From assembly GCA_026168455.1 (NCBI GenBank), contig CM047426.1:34593058-34657057 (forward strand): a DNA stretch of 64,000 nucleotides. The letters run 5' to 3'. Source of the DNA: Theocolax elegans. Lineage: Eukaryota; Arthropoda; Insecta; Hymenoptera; Cerocephalidae. Made by a program: the position numbers and the translations under genes. The notes beneath the pieces were generated by a model. It saw only the letters and a program-made list of their open reading frames with translations. It was not told where the DNA came from and made no database searches. Position 1 is the stretch's first letter; every line of letters starts with the position of its first letter. This document shows positions 39,201 through 52,800 of this stretch, piece by piece.

Positions 39201-42200
39201 AAAGACTTACCGTTAGGCCCGTTACAGAATGAAATGCACTTTCTAACGATCCACTTGAGTGCTGCCGGAGGAAAAAAATTATATATGGATGACGTTTATT
39301 CTCGAGTTCATAAATTTCGATTTTTGAATGCGAATATAATTTAGAATTATGTTATTCGTATTAAAGGTATAACTTGGCTAGCTTATAACGTGGGTTGTTT
39401 TTATATAAATGCTCGGATTTACTATAAATTATTATTTCATTAAAATTTTAGTTCGATAGTTTCTTTTATTGTAATACTTTATCTTATGTTTTAATTTGAT
39501 TTAAATTAATGTTAATTTATCTAATTTTTTACTCTAATTTTTTAATTTTTTATAATAAATTTCATAAAGTTATTATATTATATTTTAAGTAAAAGTTTTC
39601 ACGCCAATAATGGAAATACTATCGAGCCACGAAAATCACGATTACCTTTATCTCTCGGAGGAGACAAAGTCAATTTGAAAGTTAAGTGCATTCATGCACT
39701 ATAGATTCAAAAATATAAAAGAAAGTTAAAAAAAGAATATGTAGAAAAGAAGGATATTATACTTTGGCAAACGTCGTTTGCACAAAGTTTTCGTCGCGGA
39801 AAACCGATCGCTTATTGACTTTGATGCACAAGCCTTCTACGTAAACCTCTCACACTCAGAGTATGTATCGAAGTTTCTCAAAGTGACCAAAGTTGCACGA
39901 TGCGCCGTATATATCTCACGAGGAACGGTATAAAAAAAGCTGACGACCACCCCCACCTGTCTTTTCTGGCGCGGTTCGTCTAAAGTAACTACAAAGAGGA
40001 TGCAGGCAAGCAAGCAACAAGTCAAAGCAACGGTGCAGCCATTAGGACATCTTCTGCTTCGACGAGCAAAATTCACCGAGCGTAACACACCTCCTACGGG
40101 TACACTTGGACGGCGTTGCTTTTCCCCTCTTACAATTTACTCGGATACCGTTTCTCTTGGAGTACTTGACTGCCGAAATATACCGCGATGGCACAAAGGC
40201 TCGACACCTTTTTTTTATGAGCTGGTCCGGTGTCCGAAAAGTTTTCGGGCCCCCTCCATATTGCGAGACTGTAACTTTGCGCTTTGGACCGTGAACGAGC
40301 TGCCAAAACCCAGGAGATTGTTTTAGGGCCGCGCATCTCGGGTGCTTGTTATTATTATCTACGACGTTCTTTTCATCAAAGGAAAGGTTTAACTATTTGT
40401 ATTTTGAGGATTAGGTTCACGATTCTTGTACGTTTTTAATTCGATCCACACACTTTTAATTTTAACCAGTGCGTACATGCACTTTATCAAATATAGCCAA
40501 AGTTCGCTTGATGGGAATCAGTCAGTAGTTACTCTTACGTGCTATGATAGTTATGTTTCATCACAATTAATTATGTATTTTAATCGCACGAAATGATAAA
40601 TATATACAATATATTATTGTATACGAAAATTCCAAAATATTCTTAGAAATAACATATTTTACCTACTATTATAATAAGTAATACTATTACGGAATAGAGT
40701 AGAATTATTTAATTAAATTAATTCTATAAGTAATACTGGATATAACGTAAAAAATATCATTAAATTGATAAAGTTAACCTCATTTTTTGTACTATCCATC
40801 CTGCCAACCGAAAAAAATAATCGAATTATTTATATTTCGACATGTGGAAAAAAAATAATCAAATTCGAAGTTTTATCCCAGCTAATCATTAATACATGAA
40901 TATCAGCAAAAGTTGGTTCGCAATAGAACTGACAAACTCGATATATTGTAATGAAGCGCGTACTAACAAGGGCTTTAATAAAAATCGTTCCCTAGTAGGT
41001 AATTACCGTATGTAGGAAGTTGAAATTTCTACTACTCCTGCATTTACTGTCTGTTGTATACGCGCTCACCTGTAAACGTGTCATTATATCGGACTTTATT
41101 GTACCAGGTAATATTATAACGATGCTTCGTCACTGCAATTTACTGCACGAGAATATACCTATGGTCTTTCAACTATGAGTGTTACTCCCTCGATATATAT
41201 GAAAGATTAAGTATGTTGAAAAACTTGTAAGATCCACGCGCGCGCGCACACACACACACAGCCACGCTCCCACGCGCGCGCGCATACACACATTCATATG
41301 AATGTATTTATGTACGAGAAGATGTCACTTATACGTTTCTGCACTTATCTAACTGTGCAATTATTCTGTACGTGCGAGCTTTTAAACCTTATAAAACTTG
41401 AGTTCCTCGTTATTATTATTATTCCGCTAATAAAAACTTCGAAGAAACTTGATATTAAAATATATTCACATGATTGAAGTTTACGATTGTTTAATTGAAG
41501 GTTGCTACTTAACATAATTTCTAAACTTTAAATATTATTTAATTCGCTTTCTAGAAATATCATGTCAGAACACATTATTGTTTCAATAACTGGGGGACTT
41601 TTCGAAATAATACGACGATTCAATTTAATAACATTTGTCAAGATGGTTGTAAACAAATATAATAACATAATGAAAAATGTTTGGAAAACATGTTATTTAT
41701 ATTCGCGACTTAAAATAAAAGGATTTATTAAGTATTATTCATAAATAATTAATTTTAATGTTACTTTCAATATTTCAATTTATAACTTCATATCTTTGTG
41801 AAAACTTTGACCTTTTTTAAATTACTTTTTCAAAACAAATTTTTCATTATTTCTAAGTTTTGAAATTATATTTAGACTATATAAATATAAATTCTTAAAA
41901 ATTCTAAAATAGCATCCGAAAGTATTTAAAGTAAGTTTTCTACTAAAAATTATAACAGATTTTTAGGCAATTAGCAGCTAATTATGACAACGTCAACTAA
42001 TTCTCAGATATAGAATTATATTTAGTTATTTGTACAAAAATAGATAATTTCGTCTACTTTATTGAATTATAAAGGTTAACAACAGATTTTATCAAAGATA
42101 ATAATACTTTATAAAGAAGCTTATACGTGTAAAATTTTAACAATCTACCAATTATCGATAAAATTTAGCTAATAATTATCTAGATAATTTTCATTTATTT

Positions 42201-43833
42201 ATTATTTTTTTGTAATTACTAGTCGAGATAATGCATTTTAAATCTCATTTCCAACTTGAAATAAAGATTACGTCTTTATGATTAGTACTGAATGCATCTA
42301 TTTAATTTTCCATATTTATCTAGTAGAGAATTGCTTTGGCTTTTTTCGTTTTCTTCGTTTTTGCGTACTGATCCTAATAGGAAAACTAACTGATATATAT
42401 TTTATTGTAATCCACATCGTGTTATCGCATATGCATGTCAAATATCCATTCAAAATGTTTGAAGAAACATAATAATAAATTTAGCGCAACAGACTTTATA
42501 AACAGCAGTTTGAATCAGGCGCGCGAGGTGGGACGCTCTAATAGTTAATGTGGGTCACGGTCAGACAATCTGTATACGGTCGCATTATATATATCGTAAT
42601 GGAAAAATGCCGAGGGCTTCCCGTGAAGGCTGCGTTTATAATACTTAGAGCTTGATATGGGAATCTATAATGATTGATGCATGCATCGCCTAAAATAATT
42701 TGGTTATTACCATCAAGGTTTCGTGATGAAATGTTTTATGATATTATAAATCTATCTATTTAACAGGTTGTTTCAATATATCTCTTTTATTTATGATACG
42801 TTGTTTAAACGGAATTTATATTAATTGTTAAACATATTAGGTACTAAATAAACATGTTAAAATCAAGTTGAGAATTTCACACGTTTCTTCGTAAATCGAT
42901 GAAAACAACACGAAATACTTTGGTTTTTTTTACTTCCACGGGAAAATTGAATTACGATGCCTTTGCCGTGTTTTCGTCTCTACGGGGACGTGTAGGCCGT
43001 GACGTATCAGATGGTGAAGGTTTCCAAGCAACGCGACCGAAGGATTCGTGGGTTCGCGACGGTCAAATATGAGAAGAGCAAACTCAGGAAGTTTCTCCTA
43101 TGAGGTTGGAATAGGATGCAAGGAGTTTATCAATGGTGATCGAAACTGTCGTACTTGTCAATGTGAATATACTGTACGGAAAACAAGAAATTCCTATCCC
43201 TCTTAAAAGATATACTCTATGTTTAACTTTTTCTTACAAATATACAAACTTATTTGACTCTGTCCATTTTATTTATTTGGCGAAGGATATCAAGCTTAAA
43301 AGATGAAATTCGAGAATAAATAATGTAAATCTTGACGGATATGCGTTTACTTTTCCTTTTAGAGATAGAAAGAGAGAAAGAGGGAGAGATGGCGATTTAT
43401 AATATTTTATTAATATTTAAACGTAACGATTTATTATAACCCCTAATAATATTATTCTAACGAATTTAAAATTCTCCTGAATTCCCATCATATTCGAAAT
43501 TAAATAACTATATATCCAAACGAATAATTAAAATTCATAAGCTGGGCTGAACGTTGAAAACCTTTGACATAGAACGTTTCATCGAGTAAAATATAAGAGA
43601 ATACATGTATATGAACACGTACCATCCTCTTTACTCACAATCAAAATAAATGCATTTTCCATTCAAGGGAGAGAGTCGCATCCACTGAATCCATATCGGT
43701 TCGTCTATAGGTGTGTGCGCGTATAATTCCCCCTCTGAGTTTTTCCGCGATCAGCAGACGCGCTTGCACTTCCCTCTTGGTTCTCCCCTTTTTTTAGGTA
43801 TAAACGCGGGCGGACACGTCCCCCTCGGAAAGA

Positions 43834-43870
<37 letters not shown>

Positions 43871-46800
43871 TGAGAGAGGGAGTCCGCGTGCGTATTGATC
43901 GAGCACGCGGGCGGTTCGACGATATGCGCCCGGCCGGATCGCAGGCTCTGCGTAAGCCGAATTAAGCTTGTGTGCGTTCGCTCTTACTCTGCTGTTGAAC
44001 GTACGCGAGAGCTTTTATAATACATATGTACGTGTACGCGGGGTAGCGAGCCTTCAGTTTGATATACCGCTTGTAATATTCTGCGATTTACGGGGGCTTT
44101 TTAATTTTCGAGCTTTTCCTCGTACCTCGCCCCGGATGAGAGCTGTACGCGCTTCGAAGCCCTTTTTTCTCCTCTCTGCCGCCTCTCGTACCTACGTGTG
44201 TGCCTGTGTGTACGTGTGTGCATGCATGTGCCCAACCCTTTCCTATATGTACGTGTTTTCCAGACGATTTTCGAAAGTAGTCAGAGATTTGTTAATTATT
44301 TACACTTATATTACGTTCATCCCAAGTTTTTAAGTACATTCATATTTTTAATCGTGTTTATTTTCTTTTTATCGCTGTTATGCTTGTAGTTTGTGATATC
44401 TTATAATTATAATTGAACTTAATAAATATAATTGGAAAATAATATTAATATTTCTTTGTGGTACTGAATTTTTATTAAAACTATATTTACTTTCAGCAAT
44501 GAAAAAGTTAATTGATGATTAAATATTGTATATAGATAGTTTTCTTTGAATAGAGAATAAATTTTATTGTGTAAAATAGGAGATTTATGTAATTTGCTGT
44601 ATGATATTCAGTATGTGTGCGCGTGTGTGTTTATCGTATAATTTTTATCGAGTTATCAGTCGCAGTAATTTACTAGGCAACATGTAAAGTAAAACATAGA
44701 AATCGACTTCAGATTCAAAATGACCCAGAACTATTCTTTCAATTTTTTACACGTTTGTATTAGTCTATTCTGATTAGTCTTCGTTCGTATATTGAACACA
44801 CGAGACCTATATTTACACAATACACGGCGTACCCACGGAACCGGTGTTGTTAGCAAGCTGCAAAAACGGTTTAACTAACAAAATAAAATAATATCTGTAT
44901 AAACGAAACGCGGCACATATAATAATACAGTCGGTGCGGTATTAGTATTGCACGTGGATATCAGGACGTGCGGACTCTCCGTGAATTATACTTATACGCG
45001 TTCGTGAGTAAAATTGAAGCATTGCACGTGCGTCTAACGGTTGGGAGTTTAGGGGGAGGACTATATACCGGGACTACCCACACGTCCTCTAACGATCGGT
45101 ACGCACTTGTCTATGCAAGCTTATCGTTTGATGATCATCGTCACTATATGTATATACACGGACCGGATATACAATGCGGCAAACTCCTTAAAAAAACTGT
45201 AGCCCCTTCAAGTATGTATAAGCGCCTTATATATGCGTGCACGCGGGTTCCCTCTAAAATACCTTATGAGAGAGTGCGCCTATGGTTTTACTTTGGGGTC
45301 TTAATCCGAAAAATTAATATGCCGGTATAATCGAAATTCGCGTTGGAACGTTTATACTAGCGTACTTGATACTTTCTAATAGACTTATGCATAGCTTTTA
45401 TTTATTTTTCGTATTATTTAAATTCAATTATTACAACGTATTCATTCCCGTAAATATCATGGGTTTTCTAATAATTTTGAGCCGGTGAATATAATAATCA
45501 GACTAGCATCGATGAAACTCGCCGTCGATCGGTTACTCTACGTAGCCTCGCAACTTGATGTACTACGTATACGTAGCTAGACGTATGAAAATGACAAACA
45601 CCTTGAAATGTTATAGACTATACCCGACCGATATGTTTCTAAATTCAGCATCCAATTAAATTGTCTATCAAAATTAAAATGAACCGAGGAGAAAAACGTA
45701 TCGGTTGAAGGCGCAACGAAGCCTTACCATTTCCGTCAATATGCGCGATTATTATTATTAATTCTCGGTACGCCCGCGATCTCGTTATTGCGTGCGCGTC
45801 GAAGCCGCCCTATACGTGATTTACGATTGACGTTTTCTGCGTGTGCTCCTTCGAATTTCGAATCGCGATCTTGGAATGATTAACGGCACTCGATTTTCAG
45901 GCCGCCTAGTCTTTCTAATGCCGCGACTCTCTAGCGCTCGCCTTCTCCCCGCCTTCTTTTTATATAATACTTTGAATTTTAAGCAGTTGGCTTACATCTA
46001 CATACCTATGCAGACCCTACATTTTTCGATCCTTCAGCTCGCTAGTTTTTTCACTTAAGAATAAACGAGGAAACTTAATAGAAGGTAGTTCTTTTTTTCA
46101 ACTTTGGTCTTGATTATTTTTGGGATACCTTCTGAATATTAGCGTTGAGTAATACCTTCAAATATTATGTGTTATTGTGAATTTTTTCTACAAATAATTA
46201 GACATTTAGGTAAAGCGGTGCAAATAATATAATATTATAAATTCGATTCGACTTTATCGTGTATTTTCAATTGTTTTCATATTAAATATAAAAATTTACT
46301 AGTAACTAGTAACAGATTTATTAATCAAATATAAAATTTGTGTTAAAGTAAAAATATTAAAATTTAATTTTTAAAAGAAAATTTTGTTTGTTATTTTTTG
46401 CTTGCAGTAAATGAATATATATATGTAAAGGATGAAATAAAATGTAACTTTGCTGAAAGCGGCATATCCGGTACGTGCCAAAAGCATATACAGTGGAAAA
46501 TCCAGACTCGCGAGTAGAAAATTCGCAAGTTCCTCTTAGTTCCCTAGAATTTCACCCTCTTGCCATCGCCATTATTATTACGCCCCTGCCAGTCGCAGGG
46601 AAAGTCAGCCCTCGAATGCGCGATGCAGCACAAAACGTAACCCTATCAGGCCTCGGTCTTCTCTCATATCGCAGACTACCCCCGGTATATACATATACAT
46701 ATACATATATACGTGTATGGAAAATAATGGAAGGTCCTGGTACGTCCAGAGTGAATAAAATTAAATGCTATATATACTGTAGGAGAAGCTCTCGAGTGTT

Positions 46801-49800
46801 TGCGGAGCTTTGCGCGCTTACTTTTTCTTTCTTTTTTTGGGACGTTTTTTCTCTTCTTCATATTGGATGGAATTAAACGATTTTGAACGCTGGCTCGACT
46901 TTACTCGATTATTTCGTTTGCGAGAGATGCGCGCTTGTTTGCTCCGTGCATTAATCATGAGTGCATCGAGTTCGTCAATGTAAATTGGGGATCGTTTTGT
47001 CCATACAATTTCTCTATGTATACTTGGATCGGGATTTCTTCTGTTTGGACAAGTCTGTTTTTAGTAAAAACGAGATTCAGATTAAACTGGCTATATTTTT
47101 ATTCTCTTTTCAGGGATGATCGGATTTTAGAGTATATAGATTTATTATCAAGTTATATTATTTCGACATTTTAAGTATTCTATACAATTAATTACATTTT
47201 GTGGGAGTGTTATTTTTAGATTATTTACCTAAACAATCAAAAGGAAAAAACTTTGAGTCATTTTTTAAAATACTTTGAATAATTATCGTACACTTGTATA
47301 TAGCCGTAAATGCGGAAATTGGTACTCTACAAAATTAACATTATTTTTATCGTCAAATACGCAATGTGAAAATTAAAGGAAAATAAGTCTTCAATTCTGA
47401 TATCTATATCTAACCAATTGAACCAATAGCATTGAGCAAACTCGCGTCTGTGTCGCAGAACATTTCAATGGTTTGAAGCACGTTATTTCATTGAAATGTA
47501 TGCCCATACCTATAGAAAACTATATTATTAAATTCTTACATTAAAAGAAGGAAATAAAAATTAACGCATACCTCTGAACAATAAAGTTTGATTATCTCTA
47601 CATTCGCGTAACTGTAAAATAATACATTCTAGTATTTGATAAAAATCTTTGACGAAAACTCATGACCCCGGATAATCCGTTCGCGACGACATTCGTCATT
47701 TATATAGTCGAACTATTTCATTTTTTCAGTCGGTTCGGTCTATTAAGGCCACACGACCGACTGTAGTGGATACGTTATATATATATACGGCCACTGCACG
47801 TGGAATAACCTTAGTGGCGTGTTTCGTCACAAGGTCGCGCAATCAGCATTTTATCAGCCGCGATAGTGAGCGCAATGGCATTAGGCATTTTTTTTATTCA
47901 TCTCTCTTTGTTGCGCGATCATCGTTAGTATTATGTGCCTCTTTCTTTACTGTATCGAAGCGCTCCTGTTTTTCAAAGTTTAACAGTGCTTGCTACATCT
48001 TATACATTGTTGGGAAACAAATTTGAAGTCAATATTAGGCGATATTAGGATAATTACTTTTTCTAATACTTTTTTTATTAATTTATTTAATGCTTTCTCT
48101 TTTAAAACAATTATATTGCTATGTTCTTCCTATATTTATTTGAATAAGAAGCAAACCATAGGTATTCGGTATCGAGTCAGAATGCCGTTCTAATTAATTT
48201 AAATATCACACTTAATGAGTTAAATAATAACTTCATCGTTACCTACGAATTACTCATTTCGAATAATGAATCACTCGATTAGAGTAAAATTTTTCACCGT
48301 AACAAATTTAAAAAGTTAAAAATGTACTGTTTTATAAATAATAATCGATCAACGTCGTTAAAAACGCAAGTTACACTTATCGTACGAAAAATAACAGATT
48401 ACTCCGAATTAAAAAATTGAATTTGCATGAAAAACTACGCAGGCATAAAACAATTTGTCATTCAATTACATATGATTAATTAGATTAGATAAAATGTAAC
48501 GTGACTCTAATAGTGTTGTTCTAAAAAGTATGGATATTGTATTGAAAAAAGTTAATAACTCGAGTAGGCCTTCTACTCGTTTAAGTACATGCGTGCGCTC
48601 CATCAGTGCGCAAGTGGATGTACGGATAGCTGCGTCCGGCACGACGACTTTGCCGGAGCTTTTGGACGCGCTCGCGAGGCTGCGCCACCTGCCTGTAGCC
48701 AACGCACTAGCCCTGCACGCATCGTCGAATCAATACGAAATTTTAACGGATAGGACAAACCAGCCGAAGAATATAAAAAAAGCCGGCCCGGAAAATAAGA
48801 AGGTGTATATACGTATATACCTCGAGGTCGGAGACTAGGAAGTAGTAGATAACTATCGTAGGTCACAAAAGGACCGGAAAAAGCCACGCCGAAGAAAAAA
48901 ACGCAGTTTTTATAATAACTCGTACGAGCTAAATGTTAAAGATAAACAAAAGTTTCATGCATTTTTTACAGGGTACCGAAAAACATGCTGATATCGTAGA
49001 CGGAAGCATGTGTGGGTGCACGTGCCGCTCGCGGCTATATGTGTGCTTTACGTGTGTGAGCAGCCGCGTAAATGCGTCGCGAGGACGTCTATTTCTTTTT
49101 ACGGCGCGTAGTTTTCGTCTTCGTTGCGTGTACCTCGAGCAACGCGTAAAAGTTGCAAATTTTTTTTAGGTAGATAAGACGGGTTGGAGCCATCGATTTT
49201 AACTAAATATTCGTGCTCTTCTATTACTTTCTCTTTTTCTCGGTATACAAAATATATGTGAGCTTCGATAACTTTGGTGATGGCGCGAGATTGCACGAAG
49301 TATTCGAGCTACTTTTCTCTTTCGATTATAATCAAGCACGCACTTTTTTTCTACACGATTTCTTATATACAATTTTTTAATATAGACTTTCAACTTTGTA
49401 AGTATTATTCATCTATACGTGGATGTAAGAAGAAATTTGATCGTTTATTATTAGATAGTAGGTAATTGTAATAATAGACTAAATTTAATTTGTAATTTAT
49501 TCATAAACTATTATGTATAACATTTGTAGACAAATCCGCGTGTGAATGTTTGGTTCACTCGGTAATTTTTTTTAATTCATACTTCATACGAATTGTGTCT
49601 ATTATAAGACTTATTTGGACAGTTGTACGAAACTGCTTCGAAAGACTTTGCATATATAGTTTACTCAAAATACTTTGTTGCGCTCCATGATATCGAGGCA
49701 TTTTTTAATGGTACCCTAGTTTTTCTAAAAGCTCTACTTTTTACCATATATTTTTTATACAAAATTGTGTTTGGTGTCGAGTGCTTTTGAACCTTTTTAT

Positions 49801-52800
49801 ATAAGAATTTTTTTTATTATTAAAATGTACATTTAGAAATACCGTCAAATATTTGCGGTTACAGACCAAATACTTCCTTCAACGCAAATGAGTCACTTCT
49901 TCATAAAAATATTTCATTAGTTGCGAATATATATGAAAATTTTACAAGTATAAAGTAGTAATAATGCAACTTCCATTAAATGCTTTACTGTATGTTTACA
50001 TTTTTTTGCTTTTAAGTTACTGTTTAAGTGAATTATAAAATAACATTGTAGAAGTAGAAATTATAGAAACGTACATTATTATTTTATATTATTTTTTTTA
50101 CACGATATTTGTGAAAAGTTAATTGTGAGAAAATGCATAAGAATTATCAATGTGCTTGTCGTGCAGACTTGTACGAAAATGTGAAAATAAAGAAAAAACA
50201 AAAGGATACTGTGCTGAAGTTGTCATTCCCAGATCGGTGTGAGAATACAGGAAAAAGTTGCGTAGGACACCCAAGTATCTTGAATCGTGAGGTATATATA
50301 CTGTCACCCTCACATACAGCCACACGTATAGGAGAAAGTGGACCATTGCGTAGGTTATGGTTTCCTCGGCTGCTTGCCGGCAGTCTCCCAGAGAGACCCC
50401 AGAGTAGAATGGGTAGGAAGAGGGAGGAAAGAGGGAGGAAGGAGGGAGGGAAGAGGGAGGTTGCCACGATGTTTGTCTCCCCAGTTGGCGTCTCCTACGA
50501 GGATCTCTTCAAGGATGAGGTCGCAGGAGGCAAGGGCGCAAGGCCCCTTATCACCCACCTCCCATACCACCGGGTATATAAAAGGGTGGCGCCACGACCT
50601 TTCTCGATTCGTCGAGGGGGGTGCTGCACCGGCCTACGCATTGATTTTTCTCCCCACCTTCGTGTACACTCCTAGTCTAGTGCGTGTGTGCATGTGTATA
50701 TAGATATACACGACTTCCCCGCCAAGTCCTTTACGACTTCCTACGAACAGTATGGGCTCCCTTCCTCACTTGGTATGTACTGCCCTCCCCCTACAGCCTG
50801 GGTTTCGACGAGCCTCGACGCTCGATTTGGCGCCACCCGGCGAAATAGGTCAAGGCCTGCCTCGGAAAGAAAGAGAGGGATAAGGCTCGACCCGGGTTCT
50901 CTCCCCGTTCCGGGCGTTGTCGGCGTCTTGGTGCTCGTATATATACTCCTGTTTGTCGTATGCCGATCTCTTGTTACGTAAGAGATGGAATCATACGCCG
51001 AGGAAGGAAAAATTACCAATATATATATATATATATACATATAACTATCAAAATTTCCCAACTTGTACACTTTACGTTTTCTTCCTTTCTTTTTTCTTCT
51101 CCAATTTTTTATTATTGCTTTGTTTGGTCGTTATATGCATTGTTCTATATATTTTCGATTGATTAGATTAGTCATCATATTTTATACTGCAGAATAATTA
51201 GATATTTTTTGTTGCGTGTTACTTTGGTGAATATTGCAAAGGTTAACATAAAATAATATAAGAATTTAAAAAGTATGCAATAAATAATGGTACTCGTTCA
51301 TTTAGGAATAAAGCAAAATAAACTAATTTGTTCAAACTGTCGTTATTATCCGGAACTCGATATTAAGAAAGGGAAAACAAAAATTTTCTTCTATACGAAC
51401 GAGTATTGATGCCGGTAATTACTTTTGGTAAAATATCACTTCTATTTCGATGTAATTGAATGGGTCTTTCGTGATACGATTCGAATATTATATGTTTCTC
51501 CGTTTTTGCGGTATATACACTTCAACTAATTCTTCCGTTTGCGACGATCAATTGTAATTTTGACAGGTTAACGAATTGTTTTCTCTTCCGAATAGAAAGT
51601 TCTTCTCGTTTTTATTTAATAAATATTTTATTAATGCGCTAATTTATAATTACTATTTAAAGTTAAAGTATATACATTTATTTATAAAATGTTAGAAAAT
51701 ATATTGATAAATTTTTAAGGGATATAATAAAACTTTTTACAATAATCTTTGAAACAATTGTTAGAGGAAAGGCAATTGACTGCACATTACTGAGGATCAA
51801 GGTCAAAGTCACTATACATATTTTTCTTTCGTGGGATATTTTCCCCTCATTCATACTCAATTATCGTATATAGAATCAAACGTCTATACCAAAATGTGAT
51901 AGATTCCCAACAGTTTTCTGGATAAGTCAATTAATTCACATTCACGTTGCAACCCCAATCATTAGAATAGGGGAAAAAGAAAGACCTCCCAGAAGCACGA
52001 GAATTACTTTTGATTGATCAATGTCTAGTTTTAAGCTTAAGATGCTCATCGAAAACACACGTTGACGATTCGTCAAACTTGTCGCTCTATCTTTTCTTTT
52101 TTATTCCTCTCACGTAAAAATAAGATCTTATAAAGTTGTCAATGCGAAAATGATGATTATGTCGTTTGTCCATATAAATCTTGATACGTATTCAATAAAT
52201 CACATTAAAGATAATATTTTCTTTTTATAACAATGCAACAAGTGTTGTAATTTCCCCTTAATGGTTTTAAGTGTTATTTACATTTTTTTTATTACTTTAT
52301 TTAACTGGATAATGTAAAAAAGTAAATTTTTATTCTGACGAAACCGAGATAAATTGAAAAATATGTGCAATAAAACTTGTAAAATATTTATAGAAACTAC
52401 AAAGTTCGTAATAGTTAATGAATATTTATATGCAATACAGTAGGGCTTTGTTAACTTCGAAAATAAACATTTAGATAAATTTATAGAATTATAATAGTAA
52501 TTATTTTTCGCGATTTGATGGAAAAATAGAGAAAGTATATAGTACGTTATTTATTGTTTAACAATATATGTAAGATAGTACACATTTCAATTTATTTCCA
52601 CGCCTCTCTTATAAAAGCTTGATCATCGTCGAGTAAAGCTGTATAAGTTATATTAAGCCGTATTAAGGCGCAAATGGACGATTCTTCAATGCTTTTGTAA
52701 ATTACTATTTTTACTGCAAAATCACTAAAAATTATTTTAAAGTAACACCTTTTATCCTAAAACTGCCTGAACTTTTGATTAGTGACATCAGAATTTTGAA

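Noticed and set aside
44968..45330. 120-codon frame on the + strand in intron 5
   Set aside because: It starts with GTG, has no family motif and no splice support, and its composition is like the surrounding intron.
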